In this document: positions 32,685 to 40,673 of the stretch, piece after piece
Numbering within the stretch: the stretch's first letter is position 1
Layout of the letters: each line of letters opens with the position of its first letter
NCBI GenBank assembly: GCA_963740675.1
Contig: CAVUFS010000005.1
Location: 214,692-278,691, forward strand
Direction of reading: 5' to 3'
DNA: 64,000 nt
From: CAIKMD01 sp963740675
GTDB lineage: Bacteria > Pseudomonadota > Alphaproteobacteria > ATCC43930 > CGMCC-115725
Translations under genes and position numbers: made by a program
The notes under the pieces: generated by a model
What the model saw: only the letters and a program-made list of their open reading frames with translations
The model's database searches: none
Told to the model about the DNA's origin: nothing

Positions 32685-33005
32685 CTAGCCGGCCGCGCCT
32701 TCGACCGCGACAATATCCGAAGCGGAATTCTCTTTGCGGATTTCTTTGAGCTTCGCGTAATCCTGTGAATCGTACCAGTGGCGCAGCTGCGCCATGTCCG
32801 GAAATTCGATCACCGTGATCCGCTCGGGCCGCGAATCATCGCTGTTGCTTCCGCTGTGCCACCGGCCTTCGAGAACGAGGAACTCGTCAGAGCGGATCAG
32901 GATCTTGCCGCCGAATTTGCCGATCGTGTCTTCGACATTGTCATACCGCTTCAGATTCTCAGAATCGGTGATCTTGCGGCGATGCACGATAAGATAGGCA
33001 GGCAT
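32685..33005 (-). CDS. DUF1330 domain-containing protein
   Basis: This 106-residue protein starts at MPAYLIVHRRKITDSENLKR. The DUF1330 signature is YxxVhRRKIxDxxxLxxY and GGKILIRSDEFLVLEGRW. DSRPERITVIEFPDMAQLRH follows, then the closing YDSQDYAKLKEIRK. It is a small ferredoxin-like fold of unknown function. It is divergent from the FAH-family gene; their starts are 115 bases apart and may share a promoter region. Confidence 0.9.
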   Translation of the reverse strand: MPAYLIVHRRKITDSENLKRYDNVEDTIGKFGGKILIRSDEFLVLEGRWHSGSNSDDSRPERITVIEFPDMAQLRHWYDSQDYAKLKEIRKENSASDIVAVEGAAG

Positions 33006-33120
33006 CGAAACCTCCGTTGCCGTTGCCTGGGTAACCACGCTGCACCGCCCGCCGTTCCAAGCCTCGAAAACCGGCCCCGGCTGCTCTAAGGTCACCCCGC
33101 GAGAAACGGGAGGGTGACCC

Positions 33121-34159
33121 ATGAAGCTTGTTGTGTTCGGGCCGGATGAGCGGCTTGGCTATGTGCATGAATTGCAGGTCGTCGATGTGTCGCTGGCCTT
33201 TGCGAAATATCTGCGCGAGCGTCAGAACGAGCGCTATCCCTATGGCGCCGCCGAGCAGCAAGCGCCGGCCGATCTCATGCGTTTCATCGAAGCCGGCCCC
33301 CTCGCGCTGGAGAATGCGCAGAAGGCGGTCGACTATCTCTTCGGCCAGGCGCAATCGAAGACCGGCGAGCGCGGCGAGAAGCTGATCCACGCGTTGAGCG
33401 AGGTCGCGATCCACGCGCCGGTGCCGAAGGGCGCGCGCGTTGCCTGCGCCGGTGCGAATTTCGCCGATCACGCGCTGGCGATGGCGATCAAGATGCAAGG
33501 CAACAAGCCCGGCCCGGCGCTGACGCTCGAAGCGGCGCGCGAGAAGCAGCGCCAGGAAGGCATTCGCGGCTTCTGGAAAGTCGGCAAGGACCCAGTCGGT
33601 CCCGATGGCGACGTGATCTACCCGTCCTGGTCAACGCGCTTCGACTATGAAGGCGAGATCGCGGTCATCCTCGGCAAGAAGGGCAAGGACATCAAAGCCG
33701 CCGATGCGCGCCAATATATCTGGGGCGTCACCCTGCTTGGCGACTGGAGCATTCGTCGCCCGCATGAGCCGAACAAAGGCAGCCGCTTCGCGACCTCGAA
33801 GAATTTCGACACCGGCTACTCGCTCGGCCCCTGCATCGTCGTCGGCGAGATGGATCCTTTCGACGCCCAGGTCGAGGTCTTCGTCAACAACGAGCGGCGG
33901 CAGAGCTACTCGACCAAGACCATGGTCTACGATTTCGCCGAATACATCGAATTCCTCTCGCTGGATTTCACCTTCTATCCCGGCGACATCGTCAGCGGCG
34001 GCACCGCCGCCGGCACAGCGGCGGATTCGAGCGCAGATGCTGCCGGGCGGCGAATACCCGCCCGACAAATTCCTGAAGCCCGGCGACACGGTCGAAATCC
34101 GCTCGCCGATCATCGGCTCGCTGCGCGCGAAGATCGTGCCGAAGCCCGCCGCGGGTTAA
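33121..34159 (+). CDS. Fumarylacetoacetate hydrolase (FAH) family protein, one C-terminal frameshift
   Basis: MKLVVFGPDERLGYVHELQV begins the gene, with GGGAGGG before the ATG. The FAH-fold metal-binding core is FDYEGEIAVILGKKGKDI and YSLGPCIVVGEMDPFD, then YDFAEYIEFLSLDFTFYPGD and IVSGGTAAGTAADSS. The proper ending QMLPGGEYPPDKFLKPGDTV, EIRSPIIGSLRAKIVPKP lies in the next frame, closing at 34159. One base too many (or two missing) near 34030 causes this. The uncorrected frame would run to 34371 as an unusual Arg-rich tail. The product should be about 346 residues. These proteins cleave C-C bonds in diketo or keto-acid catabolism. Confidence 0.88.
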
Positions 34160-34456
34160 GCCTAATCAAGATTGGGGAACCGTTCAGAACGGTGACGACG
34201 GCTCGCCGAGCCGTACCTCGCGGCAGCGCGTTGGCACTTCGTGCTTCGGCGTGGCAGCCTTCGCTTGCTTCGCGAGTGAAGGCTGGTGGGGCCGACCGAG
34301 GCAAATCTGGGCACTGGATAATCCAAGTTAAAACAAAAACTAAGCTCAAGACGAACCAAACAGCCGGTTAGTTCGGCGCGGCGTGTATGCCGTGGTTGGT
34401 TAGACAAGTCCGGCGCACTGTTGAACGCAAACCAGCTTGAGCAGTGGCGCATTCGG

Positions 34457-34488
34457 AAAAAAACGGGCGTCCCGCGAAGGACGCCCGT
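34457..34488 (-). terminator. Rho-independent terminator of the phosphodiesterase gene
   Basis: A 10-bp perfect stem (ACGGGCGTCC with GGACGCCCGT) with a six-base loop is followed on the minus strand by a T-run (TTTTTTTCC). It lies 27 bases beyond the stop at 34516. The remaining bases from 34160 to 34456 show nothing clear. Confidence 0.85.
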
Positions 34489-34515
34489 TTCGTTACGCAT
34501 AAAATGCGGTGACGC

Positions 34516-36270
34516 TTAGCGATCGTCGTCGCCACCGAAATCTGCTTCCGGCAGGACCGCGGTGCCTTCGATGCGGACCGCATCGAGCTTGCTCGGGTCG
34601 AGGTTTAGAGCGGCGAGAATCGTCGGCGCGACCTGCGCCGTCTCGACCGCGGTGAACACCGTTTTTGCATCGAGGCGCGGGTTCGACAGCAGCATCATGA
34701 CGTTGGTGTCGTCATGCGCAAAACCGCCATGCTCCGCCAGCTTCTTGCTGCTGCCCGAATAGGTGACACCGACATTGGGGGTCACGACGATGTCGGGCGT
34801 ACGCGGATCGCCGTCCGGCGCAACGCCTGGTGCGTTGAAAAGCTGCGTCAGCGCCGGGCCCCAGAATATCTGTCCAATTCCGGCAACGTTGTTTGTCGCA
34901 GGAGAGGCGCTCTCGAGCGTCGCAACGGCGCTCTGCGCGCTGCAGCCCGACAGCCAGATCAAGGACACGTCGTCCTCGGTCGCGCCAATGCCGTTCGGGT
35001 TAGCAGGCGATTCCGAGGGCGGCAGACAGCTCTGGAGAATTGTCGCTGGCGAGGTCGTGACCGGGCCCGAAGCGGTGATGCCCGTGTACCGCGGCGAATC
35101 GATCGGACTCTGGCCGTGCTTTGAGGTGATGACGATCAGCGTGTTGTCGTAAATGCCATTAGCCTTCATCGCCGCGACCATCTCGCCGATCGACGTATCA
35201 ACGAATTCGATCTCAGTCAGCAGCGACGCCGTCGGCGTGCCTTGCGCATCGAGATATCCGCCGGTCAAGGAGAGCTGATTCTCGATCAGCTTTTGACCGA
35301 CGCTTACGGCCTGGAAATTCATGCCGAAGATCGCCGGCTGCGGCGCGCGCCGGGTGCCGTTGTGGTTTTTGCCGGCGATCTCGTTGAGAACCGCTTGGAC
35401 CTTCAGCGTGTCGTAGCACTGGATGTTCTGGAAGCTATCGGTCCAGGCATTCGACGATGCAACCGCGGTCTGATCGGGCAGCATCGGGCTGCAGCTCAGC
35501 GACGCGCCATGAGCCGAAGGCACCGTCACGCCGGGCAGCGCCACCGGGATCGAGTTGATTTCGGGCGAATAATAGTCGTCGACGTTCGTGCCGTTGCCGG
35601 GGCCTGAGACCGACGAATAGGAAGGATGTTTATCCGACCAAGCGGTGTAGAGCCCTGCACCGTGGATAACGCCAAAGATCGTGTTGGTGCGGACGAAGTT
35701 CCACGGCATGACCGGGGCACAGCCTTTTGCCGGATCGCGCTCGAGCTTCTTCAGGTCGATCGCATTGATGCCGCCATCGCCGCTCGCGGCGCCGCCATTG
35801 AGCTTTGTCTGATCAATGTCGATGCCTTCGTCGAATTCAGTGCGTGTACCGGTCGGCGGCGAGTTTGGGCTGCAAGCGCTCGGACTGCCGGCGACGCCGT
35901 TGCCGGTCGTTGCCGCCGGCGGATCGAGCGAGCGGTCATAGGCCACGTCGTAGAACGCGCCAACCGTGCGAGGTGAGCCGCCGCTGACCAGCGCCATCAG
36001 GCCGGGGAACGAATCCGACGGCTTCGAGGTCGAGGCGCCGAGATAGTTGATGCCCGTCGATTGGAGAGCGGCGAGGTTGGGACAATAAGGCGCGCCGCCG
36101 TTTATGCCGTTCGCACAATTGATGAAATCGACGGCATGCATGCCATCGATGCTGATGAGCAGGACGTGCCGAAACTGATGAGAGCCCTCATCCCGTGAAT
36201 AGGCCTGCGGCGCCACGAGAATGGCGGCAAGACTAACGAGGCCGACGACAAATTTATCGTTTATGCGCAT
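34516..36270 (-). CDS. Secreted alkaline-phosphatase-superfamily phosphodiesterase/phosphatase
   Basis: This 584-residue protein starts at MRINDKFVVGLVSLAAILV, a signal peptide. The superfamily metal ligands are HVLLISIDGMHAVDF (Asp) and the nucleophile region TSKPSDSFPGLMALVSGG, with Ser in place of the usual Thr. Further ligands are LIVITSKHGQSPID and KLAEHGGFAHDDTNVMMLLS. This resembles the nucleotide pyrophosphatase/phosphodiesterase branch of alkaline phosphatases. GGAGGG precedes the ATG at 36270. It is a plausible cargo of the adjacent T2SS. Confidence 0.88.
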   Translation of the reverse strand: MRINDKFVVGLVSLAAILVAPQAYSRDEGSHQFRHVLLISIDGMHAVDFINCANGINGGAPYCPNLAALQSTGINYLGASTSKPSDSFPGLMALVSGGSPRTVGAFYDVAYDRSLDPPAATTGNGVAGSPSACSPNSPPTGTRTEFDEGIDIDQTKLNGGAASGDGGINAIDLKKLERDPAKGCAPVMPWNFVRTNTIFGVIHGAGLYTAWSDKHPSYSSVSGPGNGTNVDDYYSPEINSIPVALPGVTVPSAHGASLSCSPMLPDQTAVASSNAWTDSFQNIQCYDTLKVQAVLNEIAGKNHNGTRRAPQPAIFGMNFQAVSVGQKLIENQLSLTGGYLDAQGTPTASLLTEIEFVDTSIGEMVAAMKANGIYDNTLIVITSKHGQSPIDSPRYTGITASGPVTTSPATILQSCLPPSESPANPNGIGATEDDVSLIWLSGCSAQSAVATLESASPATNNVAGIGQIFWGPALTQLFNAPGVAPDGDPRTPDIVVTPNVGVTYSGSSKKLAEHGGFAHDDTNVMMLLSNPRLDAKTVFTAVETAQVAPTILAALNLDPSKLDAVRIEGTAVLPEADFGGDDDR

Positions 36271-36346
36271 CGAACTTCCCTCCATGAAAAAATGCGGGGA
36301 GGTGTGACGTAACAGCCGCTCGTTGCGCCGGAATGAAACTACTGTG

Positions 36347-36378
36347 ACCGTAACATTGGGAATTCCCAATGTTACGGT
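36347..36378. promoter_or_regulatory. 32-bp perfect palindrome, probable operator
   Basis: The perfect palindrome starts ACCGTAACATTGGG, has centre AATT, and ends CCCAATGTTACGGT. It lies between the divergently transcribed phosphodiesterase gene (starts 36270) and the response-regulator gene (starts 36532), an ideal place for a dimeric regulator. Shorter relatives, TTGGGAATKCCCA, are at 38575 and 51597. Confidence 0.6.
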
Positions 36379-36531
36379 TGTTGCCGTGATGATGGACAGT
36401 GTTCCTGCCCGATCAGCTGTTGTCAGTTTGCCATTGGGGTGTAGGCCGTTTTTAAGAGCTGCTATCATGCGGTATGAGCCGCCGACAGGCGCCAGCTCCT
36501 GGATTGGAGGGACTAGGCAGAGGCTTGTTCA

Positions 36532-37206
36532 ATGAAAATTTTGCTAGTCGAAGATGACCGGGAGACGGGCGAATACGTTTCGCAGGGCTTGCGCGAAGAA
36601 GGGCATGTCTTGTCATGGGCGACCGACGGACAGCAGGGCGTGATCGAAGCCTCTGGATCGGAATGGGACCTCCTAATCCTTGACCGAATGGTGCCCGAGA
36701 TTGATGGTTTGGGTGTCGTCCGATTGCTGCGCGGGGCTGGGGTCGAGACGCCGGTTCTATTTCTGACCGCGCTCGACGGGATCGACGATCGCGTTACCGG
36801 ACTCAATGCCGGGGCCGATGATTATCTCGCCAAGCCGTTCGCCTTTGCGGAACTCGTTGCACGCGTGAACGCCCTAGGCCGTCGCCCGCGGCGAACGCTT
36901 GTGGAAACGGTATTAAAGATCGCAGACCTCGAAATCGACTTGATGGCACGGACGGTTTGTCGGAGCGGTCATATCGTCGATCTTCAGCCACGCGAATTTC
37001 TGCTTCTCGAATACTTGGCTCGTCACATGGGACAGGTCGTGACGCGCACCATGCTGCTGGAGAATGTGTGGGAGCTTCATTTCGATCCTCATACCAACGT
37101 TGTCGAAAGCCATATAAGTCGGCTACGGGCCAAACTGGCTGTTGGCGGCGAGAAAGAACTTATCCATACAATTCGAGGGGCAGGCTACTGTTTACGTGAT
37201 GCCTAG
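36532..37206 (+). CDS. OmpR/PhoB-family response regulator
   Basis: This 224-residue protein begins MKILLVEDDRETGEYVSQGL. The receiver domain has acidic D8/D9, the phosphorylation Asp near 51 (LLILDRMVPEIDG) and the Lys of ADDYLAKPF. The C-terminal winged helix (LQPREFLLLEYLARHMGQVV, VWELHFDPHTNVVESHISRL, HTIRGAGYCL) fits the OmpR type, close to metal-response regulators such as CusR and CzcR. Its stop overlaps the sensor-kinase start by 8 bases. Codons look less GC-rich than the neighbours. No efflux or target operon is adjacent, and the palindrome upstream may be its own site. Confidence 0.95.
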   Translation: MKILLVEDDRETGEYVSQGLREEGHVLSWATDGQQGVIEASGSEWDLLILDRMVPEIDGLGVVRLLRGAGVETPVLFLTALDGIDDRVTGLNAGADDYLAKPFAFAELVARVNALGRRPRRTLVETVLKIADLEIDLMARTVCRSGHIVDLQPREFLLLEYLARHMGQVVTRTMLLENVWELHFDPHTNVVESHISRLRAKLAVGGEKELIHTIRGAGYCLRDA

Positions 37207-38533
37207 GATCCTCCGCACTTCGGCTTTTCGTCTCACGCTTTTGTACGCAGGCATCTTCTGCGCCTCGTTTATCGCCCTATTCGCGATTATCTACTGGTCG
37301 ACCGCTCGCTATATGGACCGTCAACTTGACGGCACGATAGGTAACGAAATTGCGGAGATAGAGAGTGATGCGCCAAATGGAAGCGTCGCCTCGCTTCAGA
37401 ATATCGTAAGCCAGCTCACCCTTAACTCGCCCGGCTTTTTCTATCTGCTGCAAGATCGCGACGGAAATGTATTGGCGGGAAATCTTCCTGCAATGACTCC
37501 TACAGAGGGGATCATTGATCGCGCGCAGGTCAAAATCCAGGACCGAACGGTGCCCCTCCGGGGAAAGGGTGTCATTTTAAATGATAACGCCTTTCTGTTC
37601 GTTGGCCTGAGTACGACCGAGCTCCATAAGCTGCAGGGAGCCGTTGCGCGAACTTTCGTATGGGGTTTTGTTGCGACGATCTTCATTTCGGCCCTGAGCG
37701 GAGCCTTCATCAGCTTGGCTATGCTCGCCCGCGTTGAGGCGCTGAGTAATGTGAGCCGCGAAATCGTCAATGGCGATCTCGACCGCCGGATTCCTTTGCG
37801 GGGTAGTAATGACGAGTTCGATCGTCTGGCGGTCAGCCTCAACGCCATGTTTGACCGTATCCAAGGCCTGATGGATGGGCTCCGTCAGGTGTCGACGGAC
37901 ATCGCGCACGATCTTCGAACACCGCTCACGCGGCTTCGCCAACGTATCGAGATGACGCTTCGTAACGCCGACGACGTGGCTTCGTTGCGGACGGCGTTTC
38001 AAGCCACTCTGAAGGATGTTGACTCGATTCTCGATACCTTCTCGGCACTTCTTCGGATTGCCCAGCTGGAAACTTCGGAGCGGCGCGCGAAATTCATCAG
38101 TGTTGATCTTACTGATCTCTTGCGAACGGCTGTTGAACTCTACGCGCCAATGGCAGAGGAGAAGGAGCAATTACTTATCGAGAAGATCGATGACGGCCTC
38201 ACGATCCGCGGGGACCGGGAACTTTTACTCCAGCTCTTTGCAAACGTACTCGAAAATGCGGTTCGTCATTCTCCACAACGAGCCTTGATCGAGATTGGTG
38301 GTAGACGGATTGTCGGCGGAACAGTGGTTTCGATATGCGATAACGGGCCCGGCATTCCGGAAGAGATGAGGACCAAGGTATTCCAGCGTTTCTTTCGCTT
38401 GGAGCCCAGCCGGACCACACCGGGAAGCGGACTGGGGCTTAGTTTAGTAAAGGCGATAGCCTCTTTACACAATATATCCGTCGAGTTGCTCTCAAACGAA
38501 CCTGGTTTGATCGTTCAGGTCAGATTTGGCTGA
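37199..38533 (+). CDS. Sensor histidine kinase (OmpR-partner type)
   Basis: This 444-residue protein has two helices (FRLTLLYAGIFCASFIALFA and VWGFVATIFISALSGAFISL) flanking a periplasmic sensor loop, then a HAMP linker. Kinase motifs: H-box TDIAHDLRTPLTRLRQRIEM (His near 237), N-box FANVLENAVRHSP, G1 ICDNGPGIPEEM, F-box VFQRFFRLEPS, G2 GSGLGLSLVKAIASLH. It would sense a periplasmic signal and phosphorylate the regulator at 36532. The start is MPRILRTSAFRLT at 37199. Confidence 0.95.
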   Translation: MPRILRTSAFRLTLLYAGIFCASFIALFAIIYWSTARYMDRQLDGTIGNEIAEIESDAPNGSVASLQNIVSQLTLNSPGFFYLLQDRDGNVLAGNLPAMTPTEGIIDRAQVKIQDRTVPLRGKGVILNDNAFLFVGLSTTELHKLQGAVARTFVWGFVATIFISALSGAFISLAMLARVEALSNVSREIVNGDLDRRIPLRGSNDEFDRLAVSLNAMFDRIQGLMDGLRQVSTDIAHDLRTPLTRLRQRIEMTLRNADDVASLRTAFQATLKDVDSILDTFSALLRIAQLETSERRAKFISVDLTDLLRTAVELYAPMAEEKEQLLIEKIDDGLTIRGDRELLLQLFANVLENAVRHSPQRALIEIGGRRIVGGTVVSICDNGPGIPEEMRTKVFQRFFRLEPSRTTPGSGLGLSLVKAIASLHNISVELLSNEPGLIVQVRFG

Positions 38534-38866
38534 GACTTCTTCCACCACGGAGACGCCACGAGCGGCTTGATGAAGATTGGGAATGCCCAACGTTTCTGTT
38601 GTTGCTGCGGTACGCAACGAAATTCGCCAATTAGGCCGGCCAGCCAGCTACCGACGCCTCAGCGACAAGACCTCAAGCAAGCCATGCCAAGCAGTATCCA
38701 CCCGCACGGGCAGATACTGTGTGCGTTTCTTGAACGCGTTGACGGCCAGGTTCTCTTCAGGCAGAGCTAATGCGGCTTTAAGCTGAAAGGCTACCGAGAG
38801 AGCGCGTCACCGCAACAAGAATGGGCGCCGTTACCGGCGCCCATTCCGCAACACCATCCAATCGGC
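38534..38866. other. Gap containing a relative of the 36347 palindrome
   Basis: These 333 bases include ATTGGGAATGCCCAACGTTT at 38574-38593 followed by CTGTTGTTGCTGCGGT, similar to CGGTTGTTGCCGTGAT after the 36347 palindrome. The two-component genes thus sit between two copies of a related element. I see no gene here. A hairpin for the gene at 38867 lies at the end. Confidence 0.5.
38819..38846 (-). terminator. Probable terminator hairpin of the 38867 gene
   Basis: A 12-bp perfect stem (GAATGGGCGCCG with CGGCGCCCATTC) with a four-base loop lies 20 bases after the stop. The following tract is short (TTGTT), so strength is uncertain. Confidence 0.55.
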
Positions 38867-40333
38867 TCAGTGATTCTGGGCAACCTTGCCGGGGTCGTCA
38901 CCACCGCTCGAGCCATAAACGGCCACGCAGGCAACGCCCGCACCGCACGCACCACCAAACATCGGCATCCATTCGGTGACGGTCACGCGATCCGCCGCGA
39001 CGGAATGCGCACCAGTCGCACCGGTATTGATCGCCGTGTCGAATTTCGGCGGCTGCGCATCGCTGACGTCGAGATTGTCGGTCGGCGGGCTGTTGCTGTC
39101 GGTGCAGGCGCCGTAGTAGGAATTGTCGCCGGCGTTGTAAGCACCTTCATCGCAACCACCTGTCGTTCCGGTGAGGACCGCAATCAGGTGACCGTTGCGG
39201 ATGTCGATGACCTGCTCCGGTCCGGCGCTGCAAGCAAGGAACAATTGGTTGTCGGGGCCGACCGCGGAGCCGTTCGGGGCGCAATTGTTCGTCAACTTGA
39301 AGTTGGTGACAACGTGAATATCGTGGCCGTTGCCATTGCCGTTGCCATTGGCTTGGTCGTCGTCATCACCGTCGTGACGCGGATCTATCACGGTGACGTA
39401 GCCACTCGGATTGGTCGATGTGCCGGGAACGTTGACATAGATGAGGCCGGTCTTCGGCGAATAGACGGCCTGCTCGATACCTTCATCCGCCAGCACCGTA
39501 CCGTTCGTGCCATCGAAATTGATCTGCTTCAGTATCTTGTGATGTTGTCCGGCAGCCACGGGCCGCGTCGAAATCAGGGTCACGAAAGGCGAATGATCGA
39601 CCGCCGTGGCATTGTGATTGATCGCCTGCACTGAGCTTTGCTCGGATGGGTTGGCGAAGATCGCCACATGATCGACCGGGTCGAACGCGCCTTCATCCGT
39701 GCGGAAGCAGCCGCCGACATTGATATGGTCGGTCTGTTGCCGGGAGATCAGATCGAACACGCGAACCGAGCTGTCGCAAGGATCGTTTGCATAATCGGAC
39801 GCGCTATTGGTCTGGCTAGGATTGAAGTAGGACGGCGCATCGCCCGCCCAAGCCTCGGTATGATTCACCGTAAAGACGCCGTTCGGGCCGGTGATCTCGT
39901 TGCGGCCGGCCGCGTTCGTGCCGCCGAAATTGGCGTTGGCATCGCAGCGCACACCAGCGAAGGGATCGTTGGCGGGCGGCGTAAGCGGCGTTGCCGTCGT
40001 GGGATTGTTGATGTCGATGTAGAGAATGTCGCCGGTCGTCGCGCCGGTGAGCGTGCCGCCTTGAGTATCCGCTGACGCCGCGCCATGCGAGCGATCCGCG
40101 AGGAAGTAGGCACGATCCGCGGCATCGACCCAACTGATGTCGAAGGAAAGATTGGTTGTGTTCGTTGTGGGCGTTCCTTGGCTGAATGTGCAAGTGATGG
40201 GTTGCACTGTCAGCGTTGTCTGGCTTTGTTTACTGATACCGTCACTGTCCGCGCGCGCGGCTCCGGCGAATGCAAGAGAAGCTATTGCCAAACCGAGCAC
40301 GAGCTGGGGGAATCTCCGACATCTTCCAAGCAT
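38867..40333 (-). CDS. Exported beta-propeller-like protein, unknown function
   Basis: This 488-residue protein starts MLGRCRRFPQLVLGLAIASL with a signal peptide cleaved near ARADS. Repeats of the form VNVPGTSTNPSGYVTVIDPR, HNSSVRVFDLISRQQ and QVIDIRNGHLIAVLTG fit a YVTN/NHL-like propeller. A low-complexity Asp/Asn/Gly stretch (DGDDDDQANGNGNGNGHD, about 320-337) looks like a calcium-binding loop. Six or more Cys may form disulfides (CDSSVRVFD, GCFRTDEGAFD, CDEGAYNAGDNSYYGACT). It is probably secreted and may be T2SS cargo. No enzyme signature. Confidence 0.75.
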   Translation of the reverse strand: MLGRCRRFPQLVLGLAIASLAFAGAARADSDGISKQSQTTLTVQPITCTFSQGTPTTNTTNLSFDISWVDAADRAYFLADRSHGAASADTQGGTLTGATTGDILYIDINNPTTATPLTPPANDPFAGVRCDANANFGGTNAAGRNEITGPNGVFTVNHTEAWAGDAPSYFNPSQTNSASDYANDPCDSSVRVFDLISRQQTDHINVGGCFRTDEGAFDPVDHVAIFANPSEQSSVQAINHNATAVDHSPFVTLISTRPVAAGQHHKILKQINFDGTNGTVLADEGIEQAVYSPKTGLIYVNVPGTSTNPSGYVTVIDPRHDGDDDDQANGNGNGNGHDIHVVTNFKLTNNCAPNGSAVGPDNQLFLACSAGPEQVIDIRNGHLIAVLTGTTGGCDEGAYNAGDNSYYGACTDSNSPPTDNLDVSDAQPPKFDTAINTGATGAHSVAADRVTVTEWMPMFGGACGAGVACVAVYGSSGGDDPGKVAQNH

Positions 40334-40673
40334 ATGCGTATTCTCCCTCGAGAAGGTTGATCGTTTTTGATGGCATCGCCGCAGTGCTAACGAAGAAAGC
40401 AGTCGTCAATGTCGAGACGATGCTCGCGATTGGTACGTGAAATTTGTGTCACGATCCGCCATGACTTTGCGTCGGAACAGCGACAAAAGAGGCGACTTTG
40501 TGTCCTCAACGCTACGGTTCCGATTTTTTACTACTGATTTCAACAACAAACCAAATTGAAGTAGGCTGGCTTCCAACAACGCTGTTCACACGATTGCCTT
40601 ACTTTTGCCGCTGTTAGCCGTCACACGTTTTTACGTGCTGGCTCTCTCAACGAGCGACAAGGAGGCCGGCGTG
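40334..40673. other. Promoter gap upstream of the T2SS operon
   Basis: This gap is 340 bases. It separates the divergent 38867 gene and gspE and must hold the promoters of both. The 40500-40570 part is AT-rich (TTTTTTACTACTGATTTC). I saw no RNA gene or clear operator. Confidence 0.4.

Noticed and set aside
34160..34371. C-terminal extension of the FAH-family protein in its uncorrected frame
   Set aside because: The Arg/Ala-rich tail has no family match, while the neighbouring frame restores the standard FAH ending at 34159.
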